A DNA stretch of 64,000 nt from Trametes villosa (GCA_002964805.2 PUDQ02000044.1:1-64000); one strand, 5' to 3'; positions 20,001-31,600 are shown, counted from the first letter of the stretch. Numbers and translations are program-made. Notes: generated by a model not told the origin, from the sequence alone.

Positions 20001-21357
20001 GAGAGCTCTTGGAACTGCTGTCGGGTTAGGCGGGTGAGCTTCTGCCGTGCTGTTGAGCGGGAATTTGCGGGCTCTGAGTAAGAGGCCGGTTAGCATGCAT
20101 GTCGGAGAGAGCCCGTGGAGGAAGGGAATCGGAGCGCGTTGCCGTGCCGCACTGGCAGGCTTAACCTCTGGCGGCTCTATTCACTGTCTGCCTGTCCATT
20201 GCCAGAGCTCGAGCAGAGTCTCCAAAGAAGCTCGCTATCCAATCCACGATTCCGTATTCGAAAGTGACAACCCCGTACTCGCAGCCTGTTGCCCGGTTGC
20301 AATGCTAGGAAGCTCGGAGCACCACGACGAGGCGACAGAATCTCATCGGCCACGAGAGAACCCCATGTATCTGCTCAGAAGCCGTCATCTTCCTCACGCG
20401 GAGCACTGCATCCCGTACTTGAAGTATATGTGTCAAGGGGTGGGGATCGTATTGCGCCGCGCGCGGAAGCGAGACACCGAGCGTAAGACCTTAAGAGCCA
20501 GAGCCCCTTGCAGTCGAACGCGTAGTGCGCGCTGCCGTACCAAGATCCTATGTCGCACATAGAGACGTTCGCCACCCAGTTTCGGAGGTACGCTTCCTTA
20601 AACTGGAGATCGCCTCACGCTCGCAGCTTGTTGCCCGGTCGCGAAGTTGGGATACTCGGAGCAGCAGAACAAGGGGACAGGATCTCATCGGTCGTCAAAG
20701 AACAGAATGCGTCTTCCCGGAGTCCGTTGCTCGCTTCATACGAAGCAGTGCGTCCCCAGGCCGGAGAGCATACGCGAGGGGACAGGGACGCAGTGCGCCG
20801 CACAAGGAGCGAAACCCGAGCCGAACGTAGGGGCCAAGCTCTCATTGCGCAAAGCCGGCATGATAGCAGCAGCCTGTGTAACCCCGAGGGAACCATGGGG
20901 GACACGCTTGAAAGAGCACGGTTGTCGGATGGAGACGTGATGCCTGGGGAACGGGTAGGGTGAAGGTTTGGCCAAGCGGCGCAGGAGATGGCTGTAGCGT
21001 TCAACGCGAAAGCAACAGCCGATCGACTACTCGCTATTACAGCTTGACGGCTTTTCCTGCGACCTGCACGCCATCGGACCGCACGAGGAGACATGGCGGA
21101 ACGAGACACCCCAGACAGGACGGACTGATGCAGTGCGCGCTCCGAGAGTGAACGGACGAACCTTTTGCAAGATAGGACGCCAGGTAGCTGCTGAGCTCGT
21201 CAAAGTGCACCTTTGCCACTGTCCTCGGGTCCGGCGTGGCGAACTGGGCGGCGGAGTTGTTGGGGAGGGGGCGGTAGGAGTCGGTGCGGTAGTTGGAGAT
21301 GCCCGAGTACGTCGTGTTCGTGGGCGACGCCGCCCGGGTCGACCCAGCGCGCCGCAT
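17019..21357 (-). CDS. spa2: Spa2-like polarity scaffold protein (two GIT/SHD repeats)
   Basis: Spa2-type polarisome scaffold of hyphal tips and septa, linking formin and Rab/MAPK regulators. Eight exons, minus strand: 21357-21162, 20073-19945, 19893-19745, 19682-18699, 18646-18479, 18421-18223, 18172-17397 and 17345-17019, 975 residues. Two Spa2-homology repeats lie at about 66-160: ARQKLTRLTRQQFQELSTDV and ARQKLATLPTGRFKDLSSDV, each followed by a YDEL/YYEL motif. A long Ser/Gly/Arg-rich disordered region follows, with repeated RRKPSQD and RRPSE motifs, likely phosphosites. A coiled coil spans roughly 430-570, with heptads in MRRDYEFKIATMQARITGL, the exon with QQELESLREERAREK, and VIRDLEAQVKDYKRKYEQ. 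A folded helical C-terminus ends MKGLMKL. Intron 1 is 1088 nt; all others are 50-62 nt. Confidence 0.9.
20221..20905. repeat. Imperfect 342-bp tandem duplication inside Spa2-like intron 1
   Basis: Two diverged copies at a constant offset of about 342 bp. Anchors: GCAGCcTGTTGCCCGGT at 20281 and 20623, GATCTCATCGG-like segments, and TGCGCCGC followed by GCGA near 20450 and 20790. They lie inside the 1088-nt first intron. No protein or terminal inverted repeat recognised. Confidence 0.75.
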
Positions 21358-22696
21358 TCTGTCAGATCCAGGCAGAGAGAAGGAGGTCGTATATGCAAGC
21401 AGACAGTCGTGAAGAGCGTAGGAGGAGGAGAAGGCGGGGCTGGCGGTGGCGGGAGGAGGAGAACGAAGGGAAGGAGTTAGATTGGCGCACATTCGCCCTT
21501 CTGGCTTAGCTCCCATCTATCTTTTGGGTTAGGGTTCTCGCCGTCTTGTCCTCGACCTCCACTTGTCTCCTCTTCACTCCGAATGTATAACAAGCTCCTC
21601 TATTATTCACATAATCATGGAAGGGTTCTGTTTCAACGCAAACGACTCGCTCCGATATAACGCTGCGACTACGTTCATAACGCTTTTCCGCAAGGGTCGG
21701 AATCTAGAAATGCCAGGACTTCGCGAGTTTGCCAAGACATCCCAACCGGCAGGAGTACGTCTCGATAGTACGTGCACTGTACCTTCTCAACGTCCTAGTA
21801 CAATAAACCGTGCAGGCTCGTTGCATCCTGGTTTCTTTAGACTGAAGAGGTGGGTTCTTCAGGCTTTCGCAGTATATGCCTGTGCGAGTACTTACATCAT
21901 CTCCAGGACACACCCCCGCAAGCTATCACGCGCCGTGCGCTCAACTCACATACACAAGTGAGCATACGACGGCTGAACGAGCAGAGTTGCAACATACATA
22001 GTGGCATCCCGCATGCCCGGTTTGCGTGCATAGCATTCGGGGTGATGCTCGCCATAACGACCGGTTTCTGCTTCTCAGACCGAGAGCGTCGAGAACGTCA
22101 GTATAGCCGGCGCACCGCATGCATCTACATAGTCAGCTCGGGATTGCACTCGCCATCTCCCACCTCTCCAGCGGGCGCAGTCGTTTCTTTGCATGGATAA
22201 GACCGTAGTCGGTCTCCGAGTCGATATCTTGCATAGCGCCGCAAATCCAGATGCACAATCCTTTTGTAAGTCTTTGGGACTACTCCCAGAAGTGAAAGCT
22301 CTATATGTCAGCGTTTGGCTAACACAATATGTCTCAGAGCGTTCGTAAAACTCGCCGCTCGCCGCTCGAGGCTCGGCGGGGGTGGACGACGCTCAGAAGG
22401 AAAGCGCACCGCCACCCTCAGTCCGCAGTGTACCAGTACTACGCTGCGCGCTGTCGTCTCTTTCGGGCCTCGCTGTCATGACGCTGATATTGCTGGTCGA
22501 TATCTGCTCGTTCTCAAGCAGAGCCCAGATGGGATCGCACGGTAGCACGCTACCATCTCTCTCAACATGACGAAGAAGAGCTTACGCACTCTGGCGTTCA
22601 GCGCACCACGCGTTCTCGTTCGCCGCCAAGCTGGGTGAAAGCCAACCCGAGACCTACGGCAGAGGGACCTGGCGGACTCGGACTGTCTTATCCGCT
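21358..22696. other. Intergenic region upstream of the Spa2-like gene
   Basis: About 1.3 kb without a recognised gene. It should contain the Spa2-like promoter on the minus strand, including a single TTAGGGTT motif near 21530. Several small frames lack any family feature. The right part borders the HET relic and may hold its decayed 5' end. Confidence 0.45.
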
Positions 22697-23180
22697 TTGC
22701 GAGCACGCTCGACCCAGACGGCGGTGATCATATCGCTGGGTCAGACACTCCCGAAAACGCGCAGCTCCTTACGTGCTGGCGGGCAGAGTCCCGGATGGCC
22801 GGAGGTCGAGGGCGCATGCACCGCGGCGCGAGGGCAGGGCTGCGACTGGCTTTGGCTTGATGCGTGCTGCATCGACAAGACGAGCTTTCAGATCTCTCCG
22901 ATGCCATCGACTCCGTGTTGACCTGGTACGGCCGCGCCGCGCTCTGTCTAGCGTGCCTGGGCGACGTCGGCGAAGGCGACCCGCACGCGCTCGACTCGTC
23001 CTTCCGCGCAAGCCGCTGGTTCACCCGGGAGTGGGCCATTTGGATCGTGCGTTCCGTTGTGCGACGCTCCCTATGGTTGCAAGGAGACCTGGTTGATCAG
23101 TTAGTGAACTCGGCGCGTCCTCGCCACCGCTCTCGAGCCCGAACGCAGGCCAACTCGTCTTACACGCTACCGTGGCCCAC
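22697..23180 (+). pseudogene. HET-domain gene relic
   Basis: Broken fragment of a HET (heterokaryon incompatibility) domain. One frame reads GCDWLWLDACCIDK. Near 22880 the match shifts frame to DAIDSVLTWYGRAALCLACL, then GDPHALDSSFRASRWFTREW. The intact gene at 26015 has GYAWVWIDTCCIDH, EAINSMFAWYADADVCYAYL and PSAPDSAFRRSRWYERGW in the same order. After this the relic loses homology (no TLQELIAP or YGEGERAF). A frameshift, no clear start, and about a fifth of the length remaining. Confidence 0.82.
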
Positions 23181-23462
23181 CGTAAGCATCTCCCAACTTG
23201 CCGTATCCAGCTGTGTTCCTGTCGGGACGCCGATAGCTCCTATTTATGTCCCCACCGGGCCGCATGCAGTCACCTGTCGCTGCACACACGGCCCGGGATG
23301 TCTACTCTATACGCGAACTCAAACCTCGTCCCAGAACGCCGGGACGATGGTATACGTCGCGGGGGATAAAAGCGTCGGGTCGCAGGCAGGTGCCGCGGTC
23401 GTGCTCTAATCTTCAACGTCGCGACAAGGCCCCTCTAGTGTCTGCGTTCCCTTATACGAACT
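23181..23462. other. Region between HET relic and aldo-keto reductase
   Basis: 282 bp with no recognised gene. It presumably holds the promoter of the aldo-keto reductase gene. Confidence 0.45.
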
Positions 23463-24764
23463 ATGGCTGCCGACATTCCTAGCTTCACCCTCAACACCGG
23501 CGCAAAGATACCCTCTGTGGGTATTGGGTGAGTATCAGTTCGTGTGCGGCGTTCGCAGAGACACGTCTCGGCGTACCGTTCACTTTACTCACCAAACTAC
23601 TACCCTAGGTGCTGGATGGGGTCTCCCGGAGGCGGGGAGGTGGTTGAAAAGATGTGCAGAGACGCACTAGCGGTATATTCATCCGTTTAGACCCGGATAC
23701 ATCCTGCTCATTGAGTTCCTACAGGCCGGTTACAGGCATATCGACACGGTGAGTCGCGTTCTCCGAAGACGTGTCCCCCTTCGCGAACGGACTCTTCCAG
23801 GCATACGGGTACGCGAACGAAGAGTTCGTCGGGAAAGCGATCCGGGAGTCCGGCATCCCGCGCGACGAGATCTTCCTCACGACGAAGCTCCCGAACCAGC
23901 ACCACCACAAGGCCGCCGCCTCGCTCGACGAGTCCCTGGCCAAGCTCGGCGTGGACTACGTCGACCTCTACCTCGTGCACTGGCCGCAGGCGTACACGGA
24001 GGACAACGCGCCCGTCGCGCACGACGCGAGCCCGACGTTCGTCGAGACGTGGCGCGCGGTGGAGGCGCTGCTCGGCACGGGCAAGGTGCGCGCGGTCGGG
24101 GTGTCGAACTTCTCCGTGAAGCTGCTCGAGGTGCTGTTGCGCGAGGGCACCGTCGTGCCCGCGGTGAACCAGGTGGAGTGTCACCCGTGCCTGCCGTCGT
24201 TTGAGCTCCAGGCGTGGTGCAAGGAGAAAGGCATCCACGTTACTGCGTACTCTCCGCTCGGTGAGTATCACAACACGGTATAATGTTTGAAGAACGCACT
24301 CATGGCGCACGACAGGTCGACCGAAGGAGTATGACGGAAAGCCCGTCTTCTTGCAAGACCCGGATGTTGTGAGCATCGCGCAGAACCACGGCGGAACGCC
24401 GGGCCAGGTCGCGCTCAGCTGGGGCGTCAAGCACGGCATGAGCGTCATCCCCAAGAGCGAGAACCCCGAGCGGATCAAGCAGAACATCACTGTACGCCCA
24501 GTCTTAGTATATCATGTTCGTCGAGCGCTGACTGGTGTTTCTCTGTGCTTGCTCCCATGCGACACACTGCGCGTCCCTCTTCGTTAGCTACTCGATCTGA
24601 CTAGCGAGGAGATGGCGACCCTGGACGCGATCCACAAGAAGCCCGGGATGCATCGCTCCCTGCTGCGGTATCACGAGTACAGCTCGGACGGCACGGTTCT
24701 CGGGTGGACGTATGAGCAGCTGGGGTGGAACATGACGAAGGGAGGAATTGTGCGTGCGGACTGA
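23463..24764 (+). CDS. Aldo-keto reductase family protein
   Basis: NAD(P)H-dependent reduction of carbonyls, cytosolic. Six exons: 23463-23527, 23609-23672, 23725-23748 (24 nt), 23801-24260, 24316-24491 and 24588-24764, 321 residues, a normal length. The catalytic tetrad is complete: D50 and Y55 in GYRHIDTAYGY, K80 in FLTTKLPN, H111 in YLVHWPQ. Further AKR landmarks: VRAVGVSNFS, VNQVECHPCLP, VTAYSPLG, and the cofactor loop VIPKSENPERIKQNI, whose Lys and Arg suggest NADPH preference. The substrate cannot be told. Introns 52-96 nt with good GT-AG sites and closed phases. Lies between the HET relic and a tRNA gene. Confidence 0.93.
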
Positions 24765-24856
24765 CACGCTGAATCGCGGAGGTGGTCGCACGCGGTGTAT
24801 GAGTGCAATGTGCAAGAAAGTACGGATGGAAACGTTGCTGCGCTGGGAACGAAAAA

Positions 24857-25013
24857 GGTCCTGCCAGGGTTCGAACCTGGGTCTTGGGAAGAGATCTCGC
24901 ATCGCGCCGCGAGCTCAGTCCGCCGCTGGCCTGGATCAGGGACCAGCTTCGATGCATGGACGACGGACTTGCACATTCAAAATCCCAGGTGATAACCACT
25001 ACACTACAGGACC
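24857..25013 (-). tRNA. tRNA-Gln (UUG) with an intron of about 85 nt
   Basis: On the minus strand: acceptor GGTCCTG (25013-25007) pairs with CAGGACC (24863-24857). D arm is GTGTAGTGGTTATCAC. Anticodon stem TGGGA/TCCCA encloses a loop beginning TTTTGA, anticodon TTG at 24980-24978. T arm is CCAGG-TTCGAAC-CCTGG. The two halves are separated after the anticodon by roughly 24891-24975, at the canonical intron position. The intron can fold (AGTCCG with CGGACT; GCTGG with CCAGC). It is long for a fungal tRNA intron. B box GGTTCGAACCC is intact, so the gene is probably active. Confidence 0.88.
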
Positions 25014-25948
25014 CGTTGCACTGAGCGCTTGCAGGCGTCCCATGTAAGGTAAATTTGCCCCAACACGGTGGTCAGCCCGCTGAACGCTCAAGCTTCAAGG
25101 CGAACTTCGTTCAGTAGCTTTTTGTCTCCCTCTTACCACCACTACCGGAAGTTCGTGATAGACCTGGCGTACCTCGTACGAGCTCTGCCGCTTCTGTTTC
25201 CTATAACTAAAGCCTCTACCGTAAGGTAAATAAGTCTGTAGCGCCGACGAGCGGCAATGCCCGCTACCGCCTGCGACCGTGCATATTCAACGTCTACATG
25301 ATGCATACAAAGCTGTCTACGACGAGCGGATACTGGACCCTAAGCGAATTGTCAAAAGCAGCCGGCGCAGAATAAGATAACGGTACAAACACTGGACGCG
25401 TTGGAGGACGTGACAGACCGAGGGCCCTCGAACGTAGACGTTGTGTGGACTTCAGCGCGTGTCGAGCAGCTGTAGCGGGTGAATCGCTCAGACAAACAGC
25501 CTGGCGGCAACAGAGAGAAATGGAGAGCCCGCTATGACGCGTTGGCACGTGACGACGAGGATTTTGGCAGGCGTCCCGCCAACATTGCACGCTGTAAAGA
25601 CCCACTACCAAGGTAGCGGGGATCATGAACTGCATATTTTATCTGAACCCGCCACCCGTCGCGGGTTCATGGCGCTCGGTAGGTCGTTCGAATTCTCACT
25701 GAACACATGCCCTCGACATGAGGTTTCGAAGCAATACACCCTGGGACCAGGTTATGTCGTGTTACTCACATCGATTAAAACTCGCTGGTCTTCGAATCGT
25801 TCTTATGAACGTGACCGGTGTGAGCCGCAGGGTATATAGGCGGTATCGATCGAAGCTCGAGACGAGCGACGAGCTCAGCTGAACCCCCACTCCCCAGAAA
25901 CTGGACCCTGTGAGCCAGGTCTGCCTGTGCTATTAGCCCTGTTGAAAG
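25014..25948. other. Intergenic region upstream of the HET gene
   Basis: About 0.9 kb with no recognised gene. The right part is the HET promoter region; see the TATA-like motif at 25833. Confidence 0.5.
25833..25839 (+). promoter_or_regulatory. Putative TATA box of the HET-domain gene
   Basis: TATATAG in GGGTATATAGGCGG, about 180 bp upstream of the start codon and about 110 bp before the likely 5' UTR intron. Position and orientation fit; function not shown. Confidence 0.45.
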
Positions 25949-26005
25949 GTAAGTCCAAGGTCATCTCCATGACCTGTTGACTGACCACGGCATGCACCCT
26001 ATCAG
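25949..26005 (+). other. Putative 57-nt intron in the 5' UTR of the HET gene
   Basis: GTAAGT donor at 25949, a CTGAC branch-like motif near 25979 and a CCTATCAG acceptor ending at 26005, nine bases before the ATG. Length matches introns in neighbouring genes. The upstream exon has an in-frame stop, so it is non-coding. Confidence 0.5.
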
Positions 26006-26014
26006 CGCTGGGTG

Positions 26015-28396
26015 ATGTACTTGCTCAATACCACGACCGCAGAACTGCACTACTTCGTCAACTCCCACGAAGTCCGCTATGCAATCCTCTCCCACGTCTG
26101 GCAGGACGGCGAACTATCATTCGCAGGCCTCCAAGATCTCAGCGCAGCCTGCGTGCTCTCCGGCGAGAGCCTGCGCGATCGCGTCCCTGCGAAGATCCGC
26201 GAGTGCTGCATCTTCGCAGAGCGCGCGGGGTACGCCTGGGTCTGGATCGACACCTGCTGCATCGACCACAACAGCAGCGCAGAGCTCTCCGAGGCAATCA
26301 ACTCCATGTTCGCCTGGTACGCGGACGCAGACGTCTGCTATGCCTATCTCTACGACGTCGGGGACGACGACGATCCCTCCGCGCCAGACTCCGCATTCCG
26401 GCGCAGCCGCTGGTACGAGCGCGGCTGGACCCTCCAGGAGCTCATCGCGCCCGCGCGCATCGTCTTCCTGACGCAGACGTGGCGCACGCTCGGCTCGAAG
26501 CACATGCTCGCCGCCGTCATCGCGGCGGTCACGGAGGTCCAGCGGGAGATCCTCACTCACGAGCGCTCCCTCGACAGCGTCAGCGTCGCGCAGCGCATGT
26601 CCTGGGCGGCACGGCGCAAGACGACGCGGATTGAGGACCGCGCGTACTCGCTCCTGGGCATCTTCGGCATCAACATGCCGACCATCTACGGCGAGGGCGA
26701 GCGCGCGTTCGTCCGCCTCCAGGAGGAGATCCTCCGGCGGATCCCCGACCAGAGCATCTTTGCCTGGGGTCCGATCCACAAGAATGTGGAGGCCGCGCGT
26801 GTTCTTATGGAGCAAGACAGGTTCGATGAACGCGAACGAGCCCCGCACAACGGTCAGGCCAACATCGCTTTCGAGGTGCAAGGCAGACTGCAGGACCTCC
26901 TTGCGCCCTCTCCGTCCGAGTTTGCGAACGCCTCCGGGTACAAGCCTATCGACATGGGCGGCCTGGCGAAGACATTCGCGCTGGAGGCAAAAATGCCGCA
27001 CTACGCCCTCACCAGCCACGGTGTTCGCACGCTGCTACCTCTCTCCACAGACGCGATCGACTCGTGGAAGAGCTGGATGGCTCGGACAGGTACGGCGACT
27101 ACTCAGCATGTGCAGCTTGGGCTGCTGGCATGCGAGAACGCGAACGGAGATTGGGTTGTGCTGTTCCTACGGCGTGGAAAGCAGGCTGCAGGGCTCCGGT
27201 ATGCCGTCGGCGAGTTCGTCGACGGCACAGAGGGGCACCACTACCACCGCGGCGCCCTCTTCCCTCGCAATCTTCTGCGCAAGCAGGCGAAAGGAAAAGA
27301 GCGCGACACCGGAGGCCCTCCAAATCCTTCCAAAAGTGCGAAACAGACAGGGACCGGGCGGACGAAAGCCGGGTTCCGGTACGACAAGTTCGCGCTGAAG
27401 GAGCTCTTCATCCACCACCCCGGCTCGCAGCAGCCGCCGCAGACGCACCCGGACGGCCCCATCCACGAAGTCATGGCGCCCGTCCCGAACTTCACCTTCA
27501 CCCTCCCGCACTGGCTCCTCACACACCTCCACACCCGCCACGGCCTCGTGTGCGACCACGCCCGCCCTGGCGCGGACGCGGACGGCGCAACACTGACCGT
27601 CCCGTGCCAGCTCTCCCCGCAGCAGGTCGCCGACTCCGTCGTGTCCACCGTCTCGCTCGTCGACGCCGAGCGGCGGGAGCGGCTCACCGTGCGCATCGGG
27701 GTCGGGAAGTGCAGCTGCCTCATGACGCCGTTTCGCACCCCGCACGGGACGCCGCTGCACAAGCTCTGGGTGGACGTCGTCGTCGCCCCGGCGCAGGCAC
27801 CCGCCGCCGCCGACGTCGAAGGCGAAGGCGAGGCGCTGCCGAAGCTCTCAGGGCCCGGTGTGCAGATGCTGCTCGGCTGCCCGCGGGCGCACATCGACTT
27901 TACCTCCGTGCGCGGGGACCACGCTGTCGTTCGGGCTGCGTTTGGGGACGACACCCGCCGCGTGGAGGTGTCGTTCAGGAAGCGCGAGGGGTTTGAGGCC
28001 GTCCGCCGGAATCCGTGCAAGAGTTACGCGGTTACGTTGGCGCTTTCCGGGCCCGCGTACGATGCGGTTCGGATACCGTCGCCATCACGACCTCCGCCGA
28101 CTGAAGAAGTGCAGGCGTACGCAGGCTGCGCTTCCGCGCCTCCCCAAGATAGGGCACGTACGGTACGATTTCAGCTCCCATCCAAACTACCGAGGATGCA
28201 TACCGGTAAACGTGCGGATACCTACAGGGCTACATCTTACTCGCATTCATCTGTGCGTCCACGCCCGTCTCGATCCGAATCCCCCCTCCATGCACGTCTC
28301 TTGCGCGACAGGGCACATCCCAGCTTGCTACCCTCCGCTTTATCATCCCACCTTCCCATCTTAGCTTCTATGTCTTTCTCGACAGGCTACACTTAA
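26015..28396 (+). CDS. HET-domain (heterokaryon incompatibility) protein
   Basis: HET domains act in fungal self/non-self recognition and regulated cell death. Single long exon, 793 residues from the second of two possible starts (the codon before is GTG). It starts MYLLNTTTAELHYF, a usual HET beginning. Domain at about 20-240: YAILSHVWQDGELSF, then GYAWVWIDTCCIDHNSSAEL, INSMFAWYADADVCYAYL, RSRWYERGWTLQELIAP, and RIEDRAYSLLGIFGINM before YGEGERAFVRLQEEIL. No NACHT, ankyrin or WD repeat follows; the rest is of unknown function. The last 120 or so residues are Ser/Arg/Pro-rich and may run past a true stop or an unseen intron. The frameshifted relic at 22697 shows that this family duplicates and decays here. 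Confidence 0.9.
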   Translation: MYLLNTTTAELHYFVNSHEVRYAILSHVWQDGELSFAGLQDLSAACVLSGESLRDRVPAKIRECCIFAERAGYAWVWIDTCCIDHNSSAELSEAINSMFAWYADADVCYAYLYDVGDDDDPSAPDSAFRRSRWYERGWTLQELIAPARIVFLTQTWRTLGSKHMLAAVIAAVTEVQREILTHERSLDSVSVAQRMSWAARRKTTRIEDRAYSLLGIFGINMPTIYGEGERAFVRLQEEILRRIPDQSIFAWGPIHKNVEAARVLMEQDRFDERERAPHNGQANIAFEVQGRLQDLLAPSPSEFANASGYKPIDMGGLAKTFALEAKMPHYALTSHGVRTLLPLSTDAIDSWKSWMARTGTATTQHVQLGLLACENANGDWVVLFLRRGKQAAGLRYAVGEFVDGTEGHHYHRGALFPRNLLRKQAKGKERDTGGPPNPSKSAKQTGTGRTKAGFRYDKFALKELFIHHPGSQQPPQTHPDGPIHEVMAPVPNFTFTLPHWLLTHLHTRHGLVCDHARPGADADGATLTVPCQLSPQQVADSVVSTVSLVDAERRERLTVRIGVGKCSCLMTPFRTPHGTPLHKLWVDVVVAPAQAPAAADVEGEGEALPKLSGPGVQMLLGCPRAHIDFTSVRGDHAVVRAAFGDDTRRVEVSFRKREGFEAVRRNPCKSYAVTLALSGPAYDAVRIPSPSRPPPTEEVQAYAGCASAPPQDRARTVRFQLPSKLPRMHTGKRADTYRATSYSHSSVRPRPSRSESPLHARLLRDRAHPSLLPSALSSHLPILASMSFSTGYT

Positions 28397-28637
28397 AGTC
28401 TCGATGCGTCAACTGAAGACATTGTCAGCACTGTATGTACAGTACGCCCAATGCACTGTGGATGTTCATCACGGACCCGAAACCTGCGGCCTCTACAAGC
28501 AATTAGTCCGGAATTCGAAAGCTACCGTAGATTTACATCATGACGTCCGTATAATGATAGACTAGCGCGTCCAAGCATCCCCACTCCCCTCGACACACTC
28601 GGGCATCCGCCCGCAGCCCAACACCCGAGCGCGGTGC
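28397..28637. other. Convergent intergenic region, HET gene and flippase
   Basis: 241 bp between the HET stop (plus) and the flippase stop (minus). No other feature seen. Confidence 0.5.
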
Positions 28638-31600
28638 TCAGTACCCGGACGGTCGCGCGCCCGTCTTGGACGTGTCGTACGCGCGGATGAGCCGCGCCTG
28701 GTCCTGCCGCGCCGCGTTCTCCGTCTGGCTGAACGCGAAGCCGCGATTGCGCCGCATCCGCTGCACCGCGCGCACCTTCTTGATCGCCTTCTGGAACCTG
28801 CGAGGGAAGCGTGGGCTAGTGAGTACGACGGCGATGAGAGAGGAGAGTAGAAGGAACGTACTGTTCTTGTCTTGGGCGGTAGTCGGGGATGTTGTACTTC
28901 TGGATCTCCTGCGCGATGTGGTACGTCTCGGGCATGTATGTTCTCCGGTAGCTAGGGTGCAGCACTGTTAATAACGCAGGGAACAAGTTCAATAACAAGA
29001 CACTCACTATTTCCAGACGAAGTCGCGCGTCAAGCAGAAGATGGGCACGAGTAGGAGGACGAAATAGAAGACAGCATCCGTCCATAGACGGGGGACGATG
29101 CCCTGGTACTCGGTAGAGAACCCGATGGCCGGAGCGACGACAGCGTACAGCGGGAGGAAGAGCATCGTGAAGACGAACGATCCCGGTATCGCTGTTAAAG
29201 GTGATCAGTACCCAGCCGCAGTCAACATCTCCCTCAAACCTACCTGCAACAGTGTACTTTGTCCACAAGCTATAGACCGCTCGTCAGCCACGGCTCTTCC
29301 ATGTAAACTGTTCGACTTACTCAGACACCAGCGCAGCCTTGCCCAGAACGGTCAACAGCACCGCGAGATACAATGTGGTACCCCAGTACCAATGGCCAGA
29401 GTCCAGTCCCGTCGCCTGCTTGAGGTCTCCCCAGAAGAGGATGACGGAGAACCCAAATAGGACCTGCAGAAACCGCTCAGCCAACGACACCCGAACGAGC
29501 TGCCGAGCATACTCACGATACTGTGGTACAGCGCATTCCCGACCCATGCCCAGAACTGCGTCCGGGTGAAGAACGCGTTCCGCTGGCCGAGCATATACAG
29601 CTGCGGGTACCGGTCAAGGATACGCGCGGATACAAACTGATCAAAGACACCGATAACGAGTGGGGGGAGGACAGTGAAGACGACGTTGTAGAGCGAGAGC
29701 GTCCACGACTCATACGCGATCTGACCGGAGAAGTTGTTGAAGAACGAGAACTGTACGAAGAGTCAGTACGTGCATGGGGAATACGCTGGTGCGCGCGTAC
29801 CCAGAATTGCGTCATGTACAGCACGATGTTTTTGTAGAAAGAGTCTGCGAAAGGTCAGTCTCGAAGGCTTCGTGGGTAGGTAATCGTCACGCTTACACAA
29901 CAGCATCTTAGAAAGACGGGTGTAACTCCACGCGCCGTGCACGAGCAGCAGCTTCTTGAGGTACCGGAACTGCGAGATGGCGACATCTGCCGCGCGGGCG
30001 GCCTGGAGACCCTCGACACCAGAAATACCGACACCGACGTGCGCGGCCTGGATCATGCTGACGTCGTTTGCGCCGTCTCCGATCGCGAGCAGGATGGACT
30101 TCTGGTTCTTCTTGACGAGCTTGACGACGAGTGCTTTCTGCAGTGGCGATACACGACCTATACAATAACGGTGTAAGCGATACATCGAGAGGATAGGGCG
30201 CGTGCGTGTCGGGCTCACAGCAGATGACAGCCTTGCAGAGGATGGCGAGCTCCAGGAAAATCTTCGAGATCTCCTTTTCCAGGGCAAAGGTCAAGCTCTT
30301 GCCGTCTGCAAATCGCAGTCCGTCAATCGCGTCGACATTTCTCACAAACGACATCACGCACCAATGACCAGCGCGAGATCTTCTTGGTCGCCGGCATTGC
30401 GCTGGCTCTTAATCGCGTTGAGCCGCTTTGTGAGGAAGTCCTCCGTCTCGTGCGCGGTCTCCTCGTTCACGATGACCTAGAACGAGTCTCAACATGCAAA
30501 CCCAACCCCACGCATCGCGTGAACGTACCAGGTTCATAGACTCCGAGATCAGCCTGCACGACATGCCGATGTTGATCGCCGTCTCCTGCCTGTCGCCAGT
30601 AAGAACCCAGACCTATCGTCCCGTTAGTACTCGTACTTCCCTCTCCGATCTCACGACGGCCTGCTGATGCACGCATACCTTGATACCAGCCATCTGGAGG
30701 GTGTGGATCGTATCCGGCACGCCTTCCTGGAGCTTATCCTCGATAGCAGTCGCCCCGAGCAAGAACATGTCTCGCTCGATGAGCTCCGCAGCCTTGTCCA
30801 GCGCATCGCCACGCCCATTGATAGTCGCAGCCGCCTGATCATAGATGGTGACCCACTGCCGGTACTCTGCTTCGGGAATGTCGCGACACGCGATACACAG
30901 CGTGCGCAGGCCGTCCGTAGCATAGTCCTACAAGACACATCAGGCATGAGTCAGTGGCAATGGGGCGGTGGATACGCACCTCGAGATGCAGCAGCGTCTT
31001 CTCCGTGAACGGCTGGTTCTCGCCGAGCCGCTCGAGAATGACAGTATCCGCGCCCTTGCAGAACAGCTTGATCTTCCCGTCCGGGCAGCGCACGATCGTC
31101 GACATGCGTTTCCGCGTCGAGTTGAACTCGCAGATATTGAGGATCTCGTATTCCTGCGACGTCCCGTGCATGTTCACGAATACCGACTTTGGCTTCCGGG
31201 TCTGTGGGCACGAGGGTCAGCAACCCACTAATGCAGCGCTTTCAGCAAGCACTACGTACATGGAACTGATACCCGAGGATCTCCGCACCGGCGACCAGCG
31301 CCGCCTCGTCGGGACTGCTCGCCTGGTAGTGCATCTTACCATCCCGCAGTTCGGGGATAACCGTGTGGCAGACCGCAAGCAGCGTCAGGAACTCGTTGGC
31401 AACCTCGGCCTCGCCGCCGACCGCGCCGTCGCCCGCGACGTCCACGAACGGGTTCTGCGCGCCGCCGACCATCGCGCGGAGCTCGTCGAACGAGCGCCAC
31501 GCCTCCTTGTCGTCGTCGCCGTCCCCGCGGTGGCTCTCGTCGACGACGTCCGCGTACGCGACTCCGCCGATGCTGCAGAACCGGAACTCCATCTCGTTGC

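Noticed and set aside
21526..21535. Single TTAGGGTT upstream of the Spa2-like gene as a second telomere relic
   Set aside because: Barely more than one repeat unit; common by chance or as a telobox-like promoter motif.
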